This document shows positions 40,120-49,387 of a stretch of DNA of 64,000 nucleotides, piece after piece. Numbering within the stretch: the first letter of the stretch is position 1; each line of letters opens with the position of its first letter. The notes below the pieces were generated by a model that was not told where the DNA came from, did not search any database, and saw nothing but the letters and a program-made list of their open reading frames with translations. The DNA is from JAWLHU01 sp049324875. Lineage in GTDB: Bacteria > Bacillota > Sulfobacillia > Symbiobacteriales > Symbiobacteriaceae. Made by a program: the position numbers and the translations under genes. The stretch lies in the NCBI GenBank assembly GCA_049324875.1, contig JBMONC010000006.1, positions 62,001-126,000 on the forward strand, in the 5' to 3' direction.

Positions 40120-40746
40120 TCACTCCTCCTCCTCGCCTGCATACCGGCGCATCCCTGACCAGGCCGCCAGGGCGATGATCGCAGTCGCCACCCCGGGCCC
40201 GAAGAGGGGCAGCACAAAGAGCAGGGGACCGGGCAGCAGCGTCAGGAGAAAGAGGGCCAGGGCGGCGCCCAGCAGCCCGCCCACCGCGGGCAGCGGGTGG
40301 GCCGCCGCCAGCAGGAAGGCCCTCCGGAGCAGCGGCCGGATCGGTTGCGGATACCAGGCCAGGAGAGGCCAGGCATACAGGTTGATCATGAGGAGGAGCA
40401 GGACCACCGAGCCCAGGAGATAGGCGGTCACCCTGCCCAGTGGGTGGTTCAGGGCCCAGAAGAAGCGGATGTCGACCCAGAGGATCAGCCCCGCCAGCAG
40501 GTTGAGCAGCGCCAGGAGCAGCGATCGCCCGAAGCTCCGCCGGAAAGCGCCCCAGAAGAGGGAGAGCCAGTCGTCGCTCCGCCCGCGCACCAGGGGGCGC
40601 ATGATGGCGAAGAGCCCGGTCAGGGCAGCCGGAAAGGTGACCACCGGGATCAGGAAGAGCCAGAGGGTCAGACTGCCCAAAACCAGGGAACTGACCTGCT
40701 CCAGGGCGGCCCAGAGCTTCGGGTTGCGCTCCGCAAATCGGCTCAT
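40120..40746 (-). CDS. DUF624 (YesL-like) membrane protein
   Basis: 208 residues, five helices. WAALEQVSSLVLGSLTLWLF, IPVVTFPAALTGLFAIMRPL and SDDWLSLFWGAFRRSFGRSL is the DUF624 signature seen in YesL-type proteins, often beside sugar transporters; role unknown. Its ATG overlaps the stop of the nucleoside phosphorylase gene (ATGA). Confidence 0.85.
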   Translation of the reverse strand: MSRFAERNPKLWAALEQVSSLVLGSLTLWLFLIPVVTFPAALTGLFAIMRPLVRGRSDDWLSLFWGAFRRSFGRSLLLALLNLLAGLILWVDIRFFWALNHPLGRVTAYLLGSVVLLLLMINLYAWPLLAWYPQPIRPLLRRAFLLAAAHPLPAVGGLLGAALALFLLTLLPGPLLFVLPLFGPGVATAIIALAAWSGMRRYAGEEEE

Positions 40747-42074
40747 TCCACCCAGCGCTCCACGCCCGCCTCGGTCACCAGGCCGTAGATCAGCGGCCGG
40801 GCCGGCGGCTGCTCAGCGCCGATGCGGAAGGCAGCCAGCAGCCGCTCCTGCGCCTCCCGCAGTCGCCGCTCGTCGCTGACGTGCAGCTCGGCCAGGCTCT
40901 CGCCGGCCTGCACCGGGTCACCCACCTTCTTCTTCAGGACGATGCCGACCGCCAGGTCGATGGGCGCGTCCTTCGTCTCCCGGCCGGCGCCCAGCAGCAG
41001 GGCGGAGATCCCCACCTCGTCCGCCTCAATGTGCTGGACATAGCCCGCAGCCGGCGCCGGGAGGGGAACCACCCGCGCCGCCCGGGGCAGCTTGACCGGC
41101 TGGCGGACATAGCTGGGGTCACCCCCCTGGGCCTCCACCAGCTCGATCAGCTTGTTCAGGCCGTGACCGGCCCGCAGCGCCCGGGTCAGCATCCTCCGCG
41201 CCGCCGCCGCGTCGGGCGCCACCCCGGCCAGCCGCAGCATCTGTGAGCCCAGGTGGAGGCAGACCTCCTCCAGGTCCCTCGGTCCGAAGCCGCGCAGCGT
41301 CTCAATGGCCTCGGCCATCTCCAGGGCGTTGCCCACAGCGTACCCCAGCGGCTGGTCCATATCGGAGATGAAGGCGGCCACCTCCCGCCCGACCTCCCGC
41401 CCGATGGCGACCATGGCCTCCGCCAATCGGAATGAATCGTCCAACGAGCGCATAAATGCTCCTGAGCCTGTTTTGACGTCGAGCACAATCGCATCCGCAC
41501 CGCCGGCGATCTTCTTCGACATGATCGAGGAGGCGATCAGGGGGATGGAGTCCACCGTGGCGGTCACATCCCGCAGGGCGTAGAGCTTCTTGTCCGCCGG
41601 TACCAGATTCCCCGTCTGACCGACCACGGCGCAGCCGACCCGGTTGACCTGCTCGATGAACTCCCGCGGCGAGAGCTCCACCCGCAGGCCGGGGATCGAC
41701 TCCAGTTTGTCGATGGTCCCGCCGGTGTGGCCGAGCCCCCGGCCGGACATCTTGGCGACGGGCGCCCCGCAGGCCGCCACCAGCGGCACCAGCACCAGGG
41801 AGACCTTGTCGCCCACCCCGCCGGTGGAGTGCTTATCCACCTTTCGACCTGCAATAGCCGAAAGGTCTACCACATCCCCCGACCCGGCCATCGCCATGGT
41901 CAGGTCAGCCGTCTCCCGAGGGGACATCCCCTGCAGGCAGACCGCCATCGCCCAGGCTGACATCTGGTAATCGGGCACCTCGCCGGTCACAAACCCCCGG
42001 ACCAGGAACTGGATCTCCTCAGCGGTCAGCTCCTCGCCCATCCGCTTCTTATAGATAATGTCGTAAGCGCGCAT
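40743..42074 (-). CDS. pdp: Pyrimidine-nucleoside phosphorylase
   Basis: Cleaves uridine and thymidine with phosphate in nucleoside salvage. 443 residues from ATG 42072-42074 (AAGGAGG eight bases or so upstream), starting MRAYDIIYKKRMGEELTAEE. Phosphate and substrate motifs: DKHSTGGVGDKVSLVLVPLV (near 82), KMSGRGLGHTGGTIDKLESI (near 107), and SSIMSKKIAGGADAIVLDVK (near 185), with the Ser/Lys ligands. C-terminal all-beta domain present. Length is normal; thymidine phosphorylase specificity is the alternative. Confidence 0.95.
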   Translation of the reverse strand: MRAYDIIYKKRMGEELTAEEIQFLVRGFVTGEVPDYQMSAWAMAVCLQGMSPRETADLTMAMAGSGDVVDLSAIAGRKVDKHSTGGVGDKVSLVLVPLVAACGAPVAKMSGRGLGHTGGTIDKLESIPGLRVELSPREFIEQVNRVGCAVVGQTGNLVPADKKLYALRDVTATVDSIPLIASSIMSKKIAGGADAIVLDVKTGSGAFMRSLDDSFRLAEAMVAIGREVGREVAAFISDMDQPLGYAVGNALEMAEAIETLRGFGPRDLEEVCLHLGSQMLRLAGVAPDAAAARRMLTRALRAGHGLNKLIELVEAQGGDPSYVRQPVKLPRAARVVPLPAPAAGYVQHIEADEVGISALLLGAGRETKDAPIDLAVGIVLKKKVGDPVQAGESLAELHVSDERRLREAQERLLAAFRIGAEQPPARPLIYGLVTEAGVERWVE

Positions 42075-42394
42075 CGTCTCGTCCTCCTTCAGCGAAAAAG
42101 GGCCACCATCCCGAGCAATTCGCTCTTTCTTCAGCCGTTCCTCCCAAAATTCGGGTATGCTGCAGGCTGGGACAACTCCCAGAATCATCTTTTCTCCAGG
42201 AAGATTGGCTTTCGTTTGCTTCCGTACCCAAGTTTTGCGTGTCATTTTACATTGCCGAGAGGATTATGCGGCTGTAGTGAGAACTATATCACAAGTGCCT
42301 TTTTCGTCTGGAGGTGAGAACTTAGGCACTACGCGAGTCTAGGTCGTTGAGAGCAACGTGTCTGGTCAGGAAAATGCGAAGGAGGTATCAGTGA
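42075..42394. other. Divergent intergenic region between pdp and the peptide transporter
   Basis: No gene seen in 320 bases. Must contain both promoters; TTGCCG, 17 bases, TAGTGA around 42254-42282 is only a weak candidate for the plus-strand operon. Ribosome site GGAGG at 42380-42385 belongs to the next gene. Confidence 0.4.
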
Positions 42395-44428
42395 GTGAAG
42401 CGCTTCTTGGTATTCCTTCTCGTCACCATCCTTGCGGTGGTCGCCGCCGTCCCTGCTTCCGCTGCCCGTCCTGAGTCGAAGTACCGGGTGACCTTCAACG
42501 GGCGTCTTGTCGCTTTTGACAGCCAGCCCACCGTCATCGACGGAACGACCTTCGTTCCCTTCCGTGCCATCTTCGAGAAGATGGGCGCCAGCATCACCTG
42601 GGATGGGGCCACCCAGACCATCACCGCTGAGCGCGACGGAACGACCATCAGCCTGTCGATCGGCAGCACCACCGCCTATGTCAATGGCCAGGCCCGCACG
42701 CTCCGCGCTGCGCCCTACATTGACCCCCAGTTCAACCGGACGCTGGTTCCCCTCCGCTTCGTCGGTGAGGCCTTCGGTGCCCAGGTCAACTACGACCCGG
42801 TCACCACGGCAATCTCCATCGTCGACAGCAACTGGCCCAAGCGGGGCGGCACCCTGAACCTGGCGCTGTGGAACAAGCCGGAAGGTGACTTCAACCCGAT
42901 CACCTCCTCTGACACCTACAGCTCCAACATCATGGGTCTTATGTACTCCAACCTGTGGCGGCTCGATGAGCAGCTGCTCCCGCAGCCCGACCTCGCCGAG
43001 GCCTGGGAGTGGTCCGAGAACAATACCAAGCTGACCTTCTACCTCCGGAAGGACATCAAGTTCTTCGACGGCACCCCGATCACCGCCCACGACGTGGTCT
43101 TCACCTACAAGGCCATCGCCCACCCGCGGTACATCGGCCCGCGCAACACCGGCTTCGACAAGATCCTGGGCTGGAACGACTACAACAAGGGCCTGAAGGG
43201 TGAGAACGCCGCCAACTTTGAGAACGGCTTCGTCACCACCGAGGGCATCGAGGGCCTCTATGCGGAGGATGACCACACCGTCGTCTTCAAGCTGAGCGAG
43301 CCCGACGCCCCCTTCTTCATTAACCAGATCCTGTACGCCCCGGTCGACAGCAAGCGCTACGCCAACGTTCCCGTTCAGGACTGGGGCACCCCGCGCGACC
43401 CCAACAACGCCTATCCGAACGGCAACGGCATGTATAAGATGGAGCAGTACGTCGAGGGTCAGTATGCGATCCTCGTCAAGAACGACCTCTATCACAACGG
43501 CGTGCCCTACATCGACAAGATCGTCTACCGTGTGGTCGACCCGAACGTCGCCGTCGGTGAGATGCAGAAGGGCACCCTCGACTTCGCCGAGTTCTCCGCT
43601 CCCGAGCTGACCGCCTACCAGGAGATCAGCCACGTCAACATCCACGAGTATCCCGACTTCGTCTACCAGATGATGGTCTACAACACCCAGCGCGAGCCGT
43701 TCAACGACGTGCGGGTGCGCCAGGCGTTCAACTACGCCATCGACCGCCGGGCCATCATCGACAACCTGCTGGAGGGCCATGCCTCCACGATCTACGCCCC
43801 GATCCACCCGCTCACCTGGGCCTACACCGAGGACGGGGTTGAGAAGTACGAGTACAACCCCGAGAAGGCGAAGCAGCTCCTGGATGAGGCCGGCTGGGTC
43901 GTCGGCGCCGACGGCATCCGCGAGAAGAACGGCAAGAAGCTCTCGGTCGAGCTGATGTACCCGAACGTCGGCAACCTGGTCCGCCAGCGCACCGCCCCGG
44001 TGGTGCAGCAGTGGCTGCAGGCGATCGGCGTCGACATCAAGATCGGTGGCTACGACTGGGGCACCCTGCTCCAGAAGACCTTCACCGACTTCGACTACGA
44101 CCTCTTCTTCATCGGCTTCTCCCTGGCGCTTGATCCCGATCCCACCGGCATCTGGGACAAGGCCTCCTACGTGCCCGACGGCTTCAACGCCTCTGGTTGG
44201 TGGACCGACTACTCCGAGGAGCTCCTCCAGAAGGGTCGTGCCACCCTCGACATCGGCGAGCGGATGGAGATCTACGCCGAGTGGCAGCGCCACTGGGCCG
44301 AGGAGTCCCCGGCGATCATCTTCTACGCTCCGAACACCTTCGTCGCCGCCAACAAGCGGCTCCAGGGCTTCAAGCCGGGCCCGCAGGGCGCTCTTTGGAA
44401 CCTGGACGATCTCTGGCTCAGCAACTAG
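42395..44428 (+). CDS. Family-5 (peptide/nickel) solute-binding protein with copper-amine-oxidase N-terminal stalk domain
   Basis: 677 residues. A cleavable signal peptide (to about residue 23, VPASAA) with no lipobox Cys. Next a copper-amine-oxidase N-terminal-like domain (about 30-145): VTFNGRLVAFDSQPTVIDGT, TFVPFRAIFEKMGASITWD, and a second half TLVPLRFVGEAFGAQVNYD. Then the family-5 binding protein from RGGTLNLALWNK, with DIKFFDGTPITAHDVVFTY and RVRQAFNYAIDRRAIIDNLL. The stalk domain, often in surface proteins of Firmicutes, may hold the protein at the wall instead of a lipid anchor. GTG 42395 has AAGGAGG upstream. Confidence 0.92.
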   Translation: MKRFLVFLLVTILAVVAAVPASAARPESKYRVTFNGRLVAFDSQPTVIDGTTFVPFRAIFEKMGASITWDGATQTITAERDGTTISLSIGSTTAYVNGQARTLRAAPYIDPQFNRTLVPLRFVGEAFGAQVNYDPVTTAISIVDSNWPKRGGTLNLALWNKPEGDFNPITSSDTYSSNIMGLMYSNLWRLDEQLLPQPDLAEAWEWSENNTKLTFYLRKDIKFFDGTPITAHDVVFTYKAIAHPRYIGPRNTGFDKILGWNDYNKGLKGENAANFENGFVTTEGIEGLYAEDDHTVVFKLSEPDAPFFINQILYAPVDSKRYANVPVQDWGTPRDPNNAYPNGNGMYKMEQYVEGQYAILVKNDLYHNGVPYIDKIVYRVVDPNVAVGEMQKGTLDFAEFSAPELTAYQEISHVNIHEYPDFVYQMMVYNTQREPFNDVRVRQAFNYAIDRRAIIDNLLEGHASTIYAPIHPLTWAYTEDGVEKYEYNPEKAKQLLDEAGWVVGADGIREKNGKKLSVELMYPNVGNLVRQRTAPVVQQWLQAIGVDIKIGGYDWGTLLQKTFTDFDYDLFFIGFSLALDPDPTGIWDKASYVPDGFNASGWWTDYSEELLQKGRATLDIGERMEIYAEWQRHWAEESPAIIFYAPNTFVAANKRLQGFKPGPQGALWNLDDLWLSN

Positions 44429-44450
44429 TGACCGGCTGGTGAGAGGAACC

Positions 44451-44484
44451 GGGACGGTCTGGGGTCAACGCCCTGGACCGTCCC
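44451..44484 (+). terminator. Stem-loop between binding protein and first permease
   Basis: GGGACGGTC (44451-44459) pairs with GACCGTCCC (44476-44484) with an inner GGG/CCC pairing. No T-run; likely an mRNA-stabilising or partially terminating hairpin that allows more binding protein than permease. Confidence 0.55.
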
Positions 44485-44514
44485 GACTCCCGCCTGGAGA
44501 AGGGGGACGGAGTT

Positions 44515-45462
44515 TTGCGACAGTACATGATCCGACGGCTGCTTCAGATGATCCCGATTCTCTTTGGGGTCAGCATCCTCATCTTTGCGATCGTCCGCTC
44601 CACGCCTGGGGACCCATACGCCTACCTATTCGGTCCACGCGTGGACCCCAAAGTCAAACAGAAGCTGAAGGAAGAGATGGGGCTTAATGACCCGCTCCCC
44701 ATGCAGTACTTGACGTGGCTGAAGACCACGCTCAAGGGCGACCTGGGTTACTCCCTCCGCACGCAGCAGCCGGTGGCAGAGATGCTGGGCAAGCGGCTCG
44801 GTCCCACGTTCATCCTGAGCTTTGCCTCCCTCCTCATCGGCATCACCCTGGCGATCCCCATCGGGGTACTGTCGGCCACACGACAATACTCCTTCTTTGA
44901 CTATGCGACCACAACCTTTGCCTTCCTGGGCATATCACTGCCCACCTTCTTCACGGCGATCCTGGCCATCTACTTCTTCGCCGTAAAGTACCCGCTCTTC
45001 CCGATGAACGGGATGGCGACCCCCGGTGTCAACGAATTGTGGGACAGACTTCATCATATGGTCCTTCCGACCCTGGTGCTGTCGGTCGGTTCCATTGCGG
45101 GCTTCACCCGCTACACCCGGGCTAGCATGCTGGAGATCCTGCGCCAGGACTACATTCGCAGCGCCCGGGCCAAGGGGCTTGCCGAGCGAGTCGTCATCTA
45201 TAAGCATGCGCTCCGCAACGGCATGATTCCCCTGGTCACCCTGTTGGGTCTCTCCCTGCCCGGCCTCTTCGGCGGTGCGATCATCACCGAAGGCATCTTC
45301 ACCTGGCCCGGCATGGGTCTGCTCACCATCGAGGCTGTGAATAACCGGGACTACCCGGTGCTCATGGCGACCAACATCTTCTTTGCATTGCTTACAATCC
45401 TGGGGAACCTGATCGCCGACCTCCTTTACGCTGTCGTCGACCCCCGGATTCGATACTCGTAA
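44515..45462 (+). CDS. Peptide/nickel ABC transporter permease, DppB type
   Basis: 315 residues, six helices. RQYMIRRLLQMIPILFGVSI at the start, periplasmic FGPRVDPKVKQKLKEEMGLN, and the ATPase-contact loop DYIRSARAKGLAERVVIYKH near 215. TTG 44515 follows AAGGGGG with good spacing; ATG 44527 is the alternative. No ATP-binding subunits are encoded in the window, so the ATPases must be elsewhere. Confidence 0.93.
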   Translation: MRQYMIRRLLQMIPILFGVSILIFAIVRSTPGDPYAYLFGPRVDPKVKQKLKEEMGLNDPLPMQYLTWLKTTLKGDLGYSLRTQQPVAEMLGKRLGPTFILSFASLLIGITLAIPIGVLSATRQYSFFDYATTTFAFLGISLPTFFTAILAIYFFAVKYPLFPMNGMATPGVNELWDRLHHMVLPTLVLSVGSIAGFTRYTRASMLEILRQDYIRSARAKGLAERVVIYKHALRNGMIPLVTLLGLSLPGLFGGAIITEGIFTWPGMGLLTIEAVNNRDYPVLMATNIFFALLTILGNLIADLLYAVVDPRIRYS

Positions 45463-45474
45463 GGGGGGCCATCC

Positions 45475-46395
45475 ATGGAGGCCGCACGCAAAGACCGTGA
45501 ACAGGATCTGATCCGGGAGGGTCTCGTCACCGACGCCCAAACCTGGGGTAAGATCGTCTGGCGACGCTTCAGACGGAACCGTCTGGCGCTCTTAGGCGCC
45601 ACCATCCTCTTGATTATGGTTCTCCTGTCGATCTTCGCTCCCGTGATCACCAAGTACACGGTGGGCTGGGGGCGCGACGAGATCGATATCCGTTATATTC
45701 TGGCCCCGCCCAGCGCCCGGCACCCGCTCGGCACCGACAACGTCGGCCGGGACAACCTGACCCGACTCCTTTACGGTGGACAGGTCTCCCTCGCCGTGGC
45801 GGTGGTCTCGGTCGGCTTCAACCTGATGATCGGCGTCACCGTCGGTTCGATCGCCGGCTACTTCGGCGGGACAATTGACAACGTCCTGATGCGCATCACC
45901 GACATTGTGCTCTCCTTCCCGTTCCTGCCCCTGGCGCTGACCATTGTGGCCATCCGGGGACCGGCGATCTCCAACCTGATGATCGCCATCGTCTTCCTCA
46001 GTTGGCCGGTCGCCGCCCGAATTGTGCGAGGGGAGTTCCTCTCCCTCAAGGAGCGGGAGTATGTGGAGGCCTCCCGGGCCACCGGTGCCCGGCCGGGGCG
46101 GATCATCTGGAGGCACCTGCTCCCGAACGCCCTGGCGCCCCTCATCGTCTACGCCACCCTCGATGTGGCGTCGATCATCCTCGCTGAGGCTGGGCTGAGC
46201 TACCTGGGCTTCGGTGTCCCGCAGCCCTGGCCCACCTGGGGCAACATGCTGAACCAGGCCAGCAACATGGCGCTGGTGACGAAGATGCCCTGGATCTGGG
46301 CGCCGCCCGGCCTGATGATCATGCTGACCGTGCTGGCGGTCAACTTTGTGGGCGACGGGCTCAGGGATGCCCTGGATCCCCGCCTCAAGCAGTAG
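45475..46395 (+). CDS. Peptide/nickel ABC transporter permease, DppC type
   Basis: 306 residues. Cytoplasmic N-terminus then WRRFRRNRLALLGATILLIM, APPSARHPLGTDNVGRDNLT (family signature near residue 77) and the EAA-type loop REYVEASRATGARPGRIIWR near 195. Twelve bases after DppB, ATG preceded by AAGGGGGG. Heterodimer partner of the upstream permease. Confidence 0.94.
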   Translation: MEAARKDREQDLIREGLVTDAQTWGKIVWRRFRRNRLALLGATILLIMVLLSIFAPVITKYTVGWGRDEIDIRYILAPPSARHPLGTDNVGRDNLTRLLYGGQVSLAVAVVSVGFNLMIGVTVGSIAGYFGGTIDNVLMRITDIVLSFPFLPLALTIVAIRGPAISNLMIAIVFLSWPVAARIVRGEFLSLKEREYVEASRATGARPGRIIWRHLLPNALAPLIVYATLDVASIILAEAGLSYLGFGVPQPWPTWGNMLNQASNMALVTKMPWIWAPPGLMIMLTVLAVNFVGDGLRDALDPRLKQ

Positions 46396-46408
46396 GAGGA
46401 GAGGACCG

Positions 46409-47065
46409 ATGATCAGAAAGCGATTGGCCCTTCTGCTTGCCGCTCTGATGATCCTCGCTGTTGGCTGCGGCAAGAACGCTCCAGACCCGAATGCGGTACC
46501 GGCTGCCGGTGGCTCCTCGCAGGGCTCGGGCTCCAGCGGAAGCAGCGGCAGCGGCTCCACCGTCTCCAACCCGTCCGGCTCCTCTTCGAGCAACTCGTCG
46601 GGCAGCAACTCCGCCGGCACCGGGAGCAACACCTCCGGCCAAAAGGAGCAGCAGCCGTCGGCCCCGGCTGAGAAGGTGAAGCTCGGGCCCCTCAAGGTCG
46701 GCGAGACCGCCAAGGTCCACGTCTTCGAGGTCACCCTGCATGAGGTCGGCCTGGTGACCAAGGCCGGCGGCCTGCCCCCCGGGTACGGCTACATGCTGAT
46801 CCGGTTCACCGTGAAGAACGGGAGCAACGGCCAGTACGCCATCAACGTGACCGATCACTTCAAGCTGATGCAGCCCGACGGGAAGCCGGGCCGGTACAAC
46901 ATCTCCGCCACCGCCCAGCGCAATCCCAAGCTCGGCGGCACCCTGGCCCCGGGTGATTCCGGCTCCGGCTGGGCCGGCTACCTGATCAAGCTCGGCTCCG
47001 GCACCTTCAAGCTGACCTACACCCACCCCGACTTTGGCGAGGCCGTCTGGGAGATTCCCCAGTAA
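46409..47065 (+). CDS. Lipoprotein with Ser/Gly linker and DUF4352-like domain
   Basis: 218 residues. Lipobox ILAVGC near residue 20, then a 60-residue linker almost wholly Ser, Gly, Asn and Thr, and a beta-sandwich domain: KVGETAKVHVFEVTLHEV, YGYMLIRFTVKNGSNGQYA and GGTLAPGDSGSGWAGYLIKL, the DUF4352 (telokin-like) pattern. Fourteen bases after the last permease gene, so likely part of the transporter operon as a surface accessory. AGGAGGAG precedes ATG 46409. Confidence 0.82.
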   Translation: MIRKRLALLLAALMILAVGCGKNAPDPNAVPAAGGSSQGSGSSGSSGSGSTVSNPSGSSSSNSSGSNSAGTGSNTSGQKEQQPSAPAEKVKLGPLKVGETAKVHVFEVTLHEVGLVTKAGGLPPGYGYMLIRFTVKNGSNGQYAINVTDHFKLMQPDGKPGRYNISATAQRNPKLGGTLAPGDSGSGWAGYLIKLGSGTFKLTYTHPDFGEAVWEIPQ

Positions 47066-47076
47066 GTGAAGACGCA

Positions 47077-47106
47077 AAAACACCCACCGGACCGGTGGGT
47101 GTTTTC
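47077..47106. terminator. Bidirectional terminator between transporter operon and typA
   Basis: AAAACACCCACC (47077-47088) pairs with GGTGGGTGTTTT (47094-47105). A-run before and T-run after make it work on both strands. Confidence 0.9.
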
Positions 47107-47112
47107 CTTCAC

Positions 47113-48981
47113 TTAGCGCCCCTGCTGCAGTCGCTGCAGGACCTCCTTGTTGACCTCCTTGCCCTTGGCAATGCGGGCGCGGATGTTGGGGTCCAGGTAC
47201 TGCTTGCGCAGGCGGATCGACTTGGGGGTCACCTCGACCAGCTCATCCTCAGCGATCTGCTCCAGCGCCTCCTCGAGGGTGAGCAGCCGCGGGCGCTCCA
47301 GCCGCAGCGCCTCGTCGGCGCCAGCGGAGCGGATGTTGGTCAGGTGCTTCGTCTTGCAGACGTTCACATCCAGGTCGAACTCCCGGCTGTTCTCGCCCAC
47401 GATCATCCCCACGTAGACCTCGGTGCCGGGCTCGATGAAGAGCACCCCCCGCTCCTGCACCTGGTAGAGCGCATAGGTGGTAGCGGTGCCTGCCTCCGAG
47501 GCGACCAGCGAGCCCCGGAGCCGGGTGGGAATCTCCCCCCGGTAGGGGCCGTAGCCATGGAAGAGGTGGTTCATGATCCCGTAGCCCTTGGTCATGGTCA
47601 GGAAGTCGGAGCGGAAGCCGATCAGCCCCCGGGCGGGGATCAGGAACTCCAGCCGGAGCTGACCGTTGCCGTTGTTGGTCATGTTGGTCATCTCGGCCTT
47701 CCGGTTCCCCAGCGCCTCCATCACCGTGCCCATAAACTCCTCGGGGATGTCGACGGTCAGGCTCTCGATTGGCTCCAGCTTGTTGCCATCCTCATCGTAG
47801 TGGTAGATGACCTCCGGCTTGGAGACCGCCAGCTCGTAGCCCTCCCGCCGCATGGTCTCGATCAGGATAGAGAGGTGGAGCTCGCCCCGGCCGGAGACCA
47901 CGTACGAGTCGGGGGAGTCGGTCTCCTCCACCCGCAGGGCGACGTTCTTCTCCAGCTCCTTGAAGAGCCGGGCCCGCAGGTGGCGGGAGGTGACGTACTT
48001 GCCCTCCTTGCCGGCGAAGGGCGAGTCGTTGGTGCGGAAGGTCATCTGCAGGGTGGGCTCATCCACCTTGATGGGCGGGAGCGCCACCGGGTTCTCCGGG
48101 TCGGTGATCGTCTCGCCGATGTTGACGTTCTCCAGGCCGGTCATGGCGATGATGTCGCCCACCGTCGCCTCCTCCATCGGCACCCGCTTCAGCCCCTGGA
48201 AGCCGAAGAGCTGGGCCGCCTTGAACCGGGCCACGGTGCCGTCCAGCTTGGCCACCGCCACCTGCTGCCCCGCCCGCACGGTGCCCTGGCGGATCCGGGC
48301 AATGGCGACACGGCCGACAAACTCATCGTAGTCCAGGGAGGTGACCATCGCCTGCAGCGGGGCCTCCGGGTCCCCCTCCGGGCAGGGGATGTGCTCGATG
48401 ATCGTGTTGAAGATCGGCTGCAGGTCCTTCGCCTCGTCCTCCATCTTGTACTTGGCCACCCCGGCCCGGGAGGAGGCGAAGAGCACCGGGTAGTCGATCT
48501 GCTCATCGGTGGCGCCCAGCTCGATGAAGAGCTCCAGGATCAGGTCCTGGACCTCCTCGATCCGCTGGTCGGGCCGGTCGATCTTGTTGATCACCACCAC
48601 CGGCTTCAGACCAGCCTCCATCGCCTTGCGCAGCACGAACTTGGTCTGTGCCATCGGCCCCTCGGAGGCGTCCACGATCAGGAGGCAGCCGTCCACCATG
48701 GTCATGATCCGCTCCACCTCGCCGGAGAAGTCGGCGTGGCCTGGCGTGTCCACAATGTTGATCTTGGTTCCCTTATAGATGATACCGGTGTTCTTCGACA
48801 GGATCGTAATGCCGCGCTCCCGCTCCAGGTCGTTGGAGTCCATCACCCGCTCCGCCACCTGCTCGTTGGCGCGGAAGGTGCCCGACTGGCGGAGGAGACC
48901 GTCGACCAGGGTCGTCTTGCCGTGATCGACGTGGGCGATGATCGCCACGTTGCGCACATCGGTCCGCTTCATCTCGCTCAT
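47113..48981 (-). CDS. typA: Ribosome-associated GTPase TypA/BipA
   Basis: 622 residues from ATG 48979-48981 (AAAGGAG five bases upstream). Translation-factor GTPase motifs: IIAHVDHGKTTLVDGLL (G1), RERGITILSKNT (G2), VDTPGHADFSGEVERIM (G3), VINKIDRPDQR (G4). The C-terminal TypA domain has GRGELHLSILIETMRREGYE and FRSDFLTMTKGYGIMNHLF. Assists 50S assembly and growth under stress. A few residues longer at the N-terminus than usual; MKRTDVRN three codons in is an alternative start. Confidence 0.96.
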   Translation of the reverse strand: MSEMKRTDVRNVAIIAHVDHGKTTLVDGLLRQSGTFRANEQVAERVMDSNDLERERGITILSKNTGIIYKGTKINIVDTPGHADFSGEVERIMTMVDGCLLIVDASEGPMAQTKFVLRKAMEAGLKPVVVINKIDRPDQRIEEVQDLILELFIELGATDEQIDYPVLFASSRAGVAKYKMEDEAKDLQPIFNTIIEHIPCPEGDPEAPLQAMVTSLDYDEFVGRVAIARIRQGTVRAGQQVAVAKLDGTVARFKAAQLFGFQGLKRVPMEEATVGDIIAMTGLENVNIGETITDPENPVALPPIKVDEPTLQMTFRTNDSPFAGKEGKYVTSRHLRARLFKELEKNVALRVEETDSPDSYVVSGRGELHLSILIETMRREGYELAVSKPEVIYHYDEDGNKLEPIESLTVDIPEEFMGTVMEALGNRKAEMTNMTNNGNGQLRLEFLIPARGLIGFRSDFLTMTKGYGIMNHLFHGYGPYRGEIPTRLRGSLVASEAGTATTYALYQVQERGVLFIEPGTEVYVGMIVGENSREFDLDVNVCKTKHLTNIRSAGADEALRLERPRLLTLEEALEQIAEDELVEVTPKSIRLRKQYLDPNIRARIAKGKEVNKEVLQRLQQGR

Positions 48982-49126
48982 GACGCTCCTTTGGCGAATG
49001 ATGCCCACATGAATAAGAAGCCCTCCATACAGGCTCCCAACTTTCTTATTATAGAGGTAGGTCCGCAGAGCTGTCAAAGCCATTCCGCGCCCCGGGCCTG
49101 AAATAGTTCCCCGGGGCTCGCATCGT

Positions 49127-49375
49127 TTACAGGACCAGATCCAGCAGGTAGAGGACCAGCCCCGTCAACCCGCCCGTGGTCACCGCCAGTCGCAGGGCCT
49201 GCCGGTTCCGTCGGAGGAAGGCCTCGTCCAGGAAGATGATCGCCCCCCAGGAGGCGCCCACGGCGAGATAGATGGGAAGGCGTCCCGGGAGGTAGGGCTG
49301 CAGGAGGGGAATCGTCATGAAGGCCAGGGGGAGTGCGATCAGGCTTCGGATTACGTTTCGAAGTGGCTCGTGCAT
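49127..49375 (-). CDS. Small membrane protein, unknown
   Basis: 82 residues with helices near 10-27, 33-50 and 62-81. AGGGAGG precedes ATG 49373-49375. Directly downstream (12 bases) of the LCP-like gene, same strand. Confidence 0.65.
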   Translation of the reverse strand: MHEPLRNVIRSLIALPLAFMTIPLLQPYLPGRLPIYLAVGASWGAIIFLDEAFLRRNRQALRLAVTTGGLTGLVLYLLDLVL

Positions 49376-49387
49376 CCAGGTGCCTCC

